Both the position numbers and the translations under genes were made by a program. A DNA stretch of 8,921 nt from Rickettsiales bacterium UBA1997 (GTDB taxonomy: Bacteria; Pseudomonadota; Alphaproteobacteria; Rickettsiales; UBA1997), in NCBI GenBank assembly GCA_002335845.1, contig DDCV01000070.1, forward strand, positions 1-8,921, in the 5' to 3' direction. Every line of letters starts with the position of its first letter. Position 1 is the first letter of the stretch. The notes under the pieces were generated by a model. The model was given only the letters and a program-made list of their open reading frames with translations. It was not told the DNA's origin and did not search any database. Below are positions 6,510 to 8,921 of the stretch, piece after piece.

Positions 6510-7187
6510 ATGACAAAAATCAAAAATAAAAAAATTACTCTTAATAAAATTTCACCTTTAATCAAAAAAATTATTTCATCTAAAATATTTATTGCTGTTA
6601 TTTTTACATCCTTAGGAGCTTATGGCGCAGTAGTTTCGCAAAATATTGAAAAAAAATCTCAAAATCATGCTAAAAATAACTATCAAATTAAGCATGATAG
6701 AATAGTTGACTCTTTTTTTGATGATAGCTTTGATCCGTTTAATCATGATCAATTTTTCAATCACAATAATATTTTTAGTGAAATCGATGCTGAGATGAAA
6801 AGAATGAGGCAGCATTTTGACAGAGCCTTTGCTCAGCAAAATAGATATTTTGCAGAAGCTTTTAAAAATTCAAAAAGTAATTTTAGTAATAGCCCTAACT
6901 TCGTTAAAATAGCAACCAATCAAGATGATAAATCCTTAATCTACAAATTAAGCTTTAGCGGCTATGATAAGGATGATATAGCTATAGAAATTAAGGATAA
7001 TATTTTAAATTTTAAAGCTGAAAAACAGCGGCAAGAAAGCAGTGATAAAAATGGCAAAACCATTGCTAAATCAGCTTCTAAATCAAATTTCTACTATTCA
7101 CTTTCTTTGCCTAAAAACATCGATAATAATAATCCAAATATTATTAGAAAAAATAATGTTATCGAGATAATTTTTGAGAAACTATGA
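6510..7187 (+). CDS. Membrane-anchored Hsp20/alpha-crystallin-like protein
   Basis: A 225-residue protein whose last 95 or so residues form an alpha-crystallin (Hsp20) domain. Y-K-L-S-F-S-G-Y-D-K-D-D-I (145-157) matches the strand and turn that normally reads L-P-G-x-x-x-x-D-I. N-I-L-N-F-K-A-E-K (164-172) and Y-S-L-S-L-P-K-N-I-D (196-205) follow, with a closing strand near 217-224. Two classical features are absent or altered: the glycine of the A-x-x-x-x-G-V-L signature is replaced (N-N-V-I-E-I), and there is no C-terminal I-x-I tail. Unusually, the N-terminus is very basic (K3, K5, K7, K8, K19, K20) and is followed by a hydrophobic segment at about 25-43. This predicts a single-pass anchor with the chaperone domain in the periplasm. 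Residues 60-125 are rich in F, D, N and H, with a helical F-D-R-A-F-A-Q-Q part. An uncleaved anchor is more likely than a signal peptide but not certain. Confidence 0.75.
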   Translation: MTKIKNKKITLNKISPLIKKIISSKIFIAVIFTSLGAYGAVVSQNIEKKSQNHAKNNYQIKHDRIVDSFFDDSFDPFNHDQFFNHNNIFSEIDAEMKRMRQHFDRAFAQQNRYFAEAFKNSKSNFSNSPNFVKIATNQDDKSLIYKLSFSGYDKDDIAIEIKDNILNFKAEKQRQESSDKNGKTIAKSASKSNFYYSLSLPKNIDNNNPNIIRKNNVIEIIFEKL

Positions 7188-7196
7188 TTATTAATT

Positions 7197-7228
7197 ATAC
7201 TATTTCCATAAATTAAGTATCTAATTAC
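7197..7228 (+). repeat. Left 32-base inverted repeat of the palindromic element
   Basis: It begins ATACTATTTCC and ends CTAATTAC. It is a perfect reverse complement of 7322-7353, checked base by base, and the match breaks at the base just outside (7196 against 7354). It contains the 9-mer AAGTATCTA (7215-7223). Confidence 0.95.
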
Positions 7229-7321
7229 AAAATATTTTTGCTTTTAGATTTGATTTTAAAGCGCCGTAGCATCTAGATACTTCAAGTTTTCAAATTAAAT
7301 AATAAAAGCAACAAAGATGAA

Positions 7322-7353
7322 GTAATTAGATACTTAATTTATGGAAATAGTAT
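7322..7353 (-). repeat. Right 32-base inverted repeat of the palindromic element
   Basis: It begins GTAATTAG and ends GGAAATAGTAT on the plus strand. It mirrors 7197-7228 with no mismatch. The 9-mer TAGATACTT occurs here (7327-7335) and again inside the element (7274-7282), so part of the end sequence has an extra internal copy. Confidence 0.95.
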
Positions 7354-7367
7354 TAGTTATGAACTAT

Positions 7368-8321
7368 TTAATGTAACCGAGGTCTATCTGCAATTATGGA
7401 TTTTATTTGTTGTTGAGTAAGAATAGTGGGCGATTTGCTAGGGCTAATTATTTCATGAGATAATGGATCAACTATTTTAATTAATTCTTTAATATTATCT
7501 GAGGTAATATTTTGATCTTCATGGATTGCAAAAAGCGTGCGGCTTAAATTTACAAATTTCTGGTTCGAGTCTTGATTTTCTGCTGGCAACCCAGATTCTT
7601 TGTATTGCTGAGCCCAAATATTTAGTGTCAATGCTATAGTTTTGCGCCTTTTGGGGGGTTGTTTTTTAAGAATTTCTTCAAATTTAAGCTTTTTGCTATC
7701 AGCATCTTCAACATCTTTGATTAAAGACGCGCAATATTCTAGTAAGGTATTTAAAACTCTTTTTGCATTATTCTGGTCTATATCCGAGTTTTGTCCATTG
7801 CAATTTATTAGATATATAGCATTTTGTATCGATTGGTTTCTATTGGGATATTTTAAAAAGGATCCAATTAATCCCTTATCTTTATCAATTATTTTGTCGA
7901 GAGAATCGAATCCTACTAGGTGTATATTTTGCAGATCATATAAATCTCTGACGGGCTCGCCATTGCATAAAATAATTTCACAAATTGACACATTTTTATT
8001 GCGCGCAGCAATGGATAAGAGAAAAGTGCCGTCGTGAGGATTAATTTGAGCAATGTCAGCTCCCAATTCAATTAACTTGGCCACAGCATTTACATTGCTA
8101 CTTTTTACAGCCCAAAGTAAAGCTTGGTTAATATTTGCTCCTAAGTTAGTGAATTTATTTAAATCGTTTATTTGATTGTTTTGCGCAGCAAAGCATAAGG
8201 CTCCATTAATATTTACTCCTAATTCAATCATCTGCTTGCTGCGATCTAAATGATTGTGCAAAATAGTGTAATGTAATGCTTTGTCACGGTGCTCCCGTGA
8301 TTTCATCAAATTATCAATCAC
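7368..8321 (-). CDS. Ankyrin-repeat protein, C-terminal fragment
   Basis: The open frame yields 317 residues from a GTG at 8321, but this is not a real start: ankyrin coding in the same frame continues upstream to about 8380 (Y-G-D-S-P-L-F-A-A-A-Q-N-N), where the frame breaks. About four ankyrin units cover residues 6-130. The first three are compact (26 residues), with cores such as L-G-V-N-I-N-G-A-L-C-F-A-A-Q-N-N. One 33-residue unit carries the usual D-G-T-F-L-L-S-I-A-A. Residues from about 130 to 317 form a helical, charged domain that I do not recognise, with a basic K-K-Q-P-P-K-R-R-K patch and a tail ending R-P-R-L-H. No catalytic motif is visible. Such proteins in intracellular bacteria are often host-directed effectors; here that is inference only. 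It converges on the palindromic element. Confidence 0.6.
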   Translation of the reverse strand: MIDNLMKSREHRDKALHYTILHNHLDRSKQMIELGVNINGALCFAAQNNQINDLNKFTNLGANINQALLWAVKSSNVNAVAKLIELGADIAQINPHDGTFLLSIAARNKNVSICEIILCNGEPVRDLYDLQNIHLVGFDSLDKIIDKDKGLIGSFLKYPNRNQSIQNAIYLINCNGQNSDIDQNNAKRVLNTLLEYCASLIKDVEDADSKKLKFEEILKKQPPKRRKTIALTLNIWAQQYKESGLPAENQDSNQKFVNLSRTLFAIHEDQNITSDNIKELIKIVDPLSHEIISPSKSPTILTQQQIKSIIADRPRLH

Positions 8322-8728
8322 ATCAAAATGATTATTTTGTGCAGCAGCAAATAAAGGGCTATCACCATAAATGTAGTTTTATTAATATCTGCACCCAGTC
8401 CAATCAGTTTGGCAGCAACATCTAAATTATTATTTTGTGCAGCAGTAAATAAAAGAGTGCGACCAAATTTATCGGGCTCATTAATGTTGAAATTTAGTCT
8501 TTGAATAATATTGAAAGCGGCATCTAAATAATTATTCTTTAAAGCGTAATATATTGTATTATTGGCATCTGCACCTTTGTCAATCAGAATAGTAATAATA
8601 TCCAAATTACCATTTTGTGCAGCGCTAAATAAAAGAGTGTTGCCGTCATAAATGGAAGGGTTGGTATCATTAATATCTGTTGCTAATTCAATAAATTCAG
8701 CAAAAGCCTCTGATTTATCATTATGCAT
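8318..8728 (-). CDS. Ankyrin-repeat protein, N-terminal fragment
   Basis: This frame gives 136 residues from ATG 8728, but ankyrin coding continues upstream in the same frame for 59 codons, to a TAA at 8906-8908. The ATG is therefore internal to the original gene. The units read in order: part of a compact unit; a 36-residue unit (with Y-D-G-N-T-L-L-F-S-A-A-Q-N-G); a compact 26-residue unit (N-N-T-I-Y-Y-A-L-K-N-N); a 34-residue unit (with F-G-R-T-L-L-F-T-A-A-Q-N-N); and the start of the next, L-G-A-D-I-N-K-T. The frame then leaves ankyrin coding, and the last residues (after K-T) are out-of-frame translation. Its stop overlaps the apparent start of the downstream fragment. Without the frameshift the two fragments form one continuous ankyrin gene. 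Confidence 0.55.
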   Translation of the reverse strand: MHNDKSEAFAEFIELATDINDTNPSIYDGNTLLFSAAQNGNLDIITILIDKGADANNTIYYALKNNYLDAAFNIIQRLNFNINEPDKFGRTLLFTAAQNNNLDVAAKLIGLGADINKTTFMVIALYLLLHKIIILM

Positions 8729-8921
8729 AGCGTAATGCAGTGCATAATTAACATCTACTCCTAGCTTAATAATTTTAGCGGCAACCTCTAATTCATTATT
8801 ATGAATAGCGCCATTAAGTTCATTAATAATATTTGCACCTAATTCACATAGTTTAGCAGCGGCGTCTAGTTTATTATCGCGTATAGCAATAAATAAAGGG
8901 CATTGTTAATCTACAATAGAT

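Larger units (their letters stand above)
7197..7353. mobile_element. MITE-like palindromic element
   Basis: A non-coding element of about 157 bases fills most of the gap between two convergent genes. Its ends are perfect 32-base inverted repeats. The pairing continues inside: TTGCTTTTA (7238-7246) pairs with TAAAAGCAA (7303-7311), and a further 13-base stretch next to these pairs at about 11 positions. Only a small G+C-richer centre (about 7261-7280) is left as a loop. If the mobile part is taken as C7200 to G7350, it is flanked by TA on both sides, as expected for IS630/Tc1-mariner-type MITEs. No transposase gene is present. The element could also act as a shared hairpin terminator for the two genes. 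Other copies in the genome would be needed to confirm mobility. Confidence 0.6.
7368..8921 (-). pseudogene. Interrupted ankyrin-repeat gene, partial at the right edge
   Basis: The two ankyrin fragments and the upstream in-frame stretch (8729-8905) are one gene. Two lesions are visible. The first lies between 8366 and 8383, where one base is missing. Restoring one A in the minus-strand AAAA (8377-8380) or one T in TTT (8369-8371) joins the frames as G-A-D-I-N-K into Y-G-D-S-P-L-F. The second is a TAA at 8906-8908, at the position of the turn glycine in the ankyrin unit: S-I-V-D, stop, Q-C-P-L-F aligns with S-I-Y-D-G-N-T-L-L-F of a later unit. Repeat coding before the stop implies that the gene extends beyond the window. 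Otherwise the codons are well preserved, so decay is recent or the breaks are consensus errors. Confidence 0.65.

Noticed and set aside
7197..7353. CRISPR or simple Rho-independent terminator as the explanation of the inverted repeats
   Set aside because: There are only two copies, in inverted rather than direct orientation. The stem is A+T-rich with a long interior and no short G+C stem plus T-run typical of an intrinsic terminator.
7642..8037. 131-codon plus-strand open frame
   Set aside because: It is antisense to the ankyrin gene, whose repeats and codon pattern explain the region; the product has no recognisable feature.

Overview
The window is strongly A+T-rich with short intergenic gaps. 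It looks like the genome of a reduced, probably host-associated alphaproteobacterium, most like Rickettsiales or Holosporales. The evidence is the gene set: LpxI-type lipid A synthesis, an IalB-family secreted protein, a long-chain polyprenyl synthase, a CCA-adding enzyme and an ankyrin-repeat gene. The lineage is an inference from gene content and composition; no rRNA or other decisive marker is present.

Positions 226-6394 hold eight minus-strand genes with almost no spacing, several overlapping, which read as one operon. In transcription order they are: a class II glutamine amidotransferase, a SAM-methyltransferase-like protein, a PTR1/FolM-type short-chain reductase, LpxI (UDP-2,3-diacylglucosamine hydrolase), a CCA tRNA nucleotidyltransferase, a small helical unknown protein, a polyprenyl diphosphate synthase (IspB-like), and a secreted IalB-family protein. 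LpxI (lipid A) and IspB (quinone side chain) serve the envelope and respiration, and the CCA enzyme serves tRNA maturation. The set is a housekeeping bundle rather than one pathway. Positions 1-225 hold no gene I can support.

A divergent 115-base spacer (6395-6509), carrying tandem 10-base repeats, separates this operon from a plus-strand gene (6510-7187). That gene encodes an alpha-crystallin/Hsp20-like domain behind an N-terminal membrane anchor. It has the only consensus Shine-Dalgarno sequence in the window.

The convergent spacer after it (7188-7367) is almost entirely a compact palindromic element of about 157 bases. It has perfect 32-base inverted ends, TA at both borders and an interior that continues the pairing. 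It looks like a MITE.

From 7368 to the right edge lies a minus-strand ankyrin-repeat gene. It mixes normal-length units (33-36 residues) with compact 26-residue units and ends in a C-terminal domain of about 190 residues that I do not recognise. A one-base frameshift near 8366-8383 and an in-frame stop at 8906-8908 interrupt it, so it is a decaying gene, a phase-variable gene or a consensus error.
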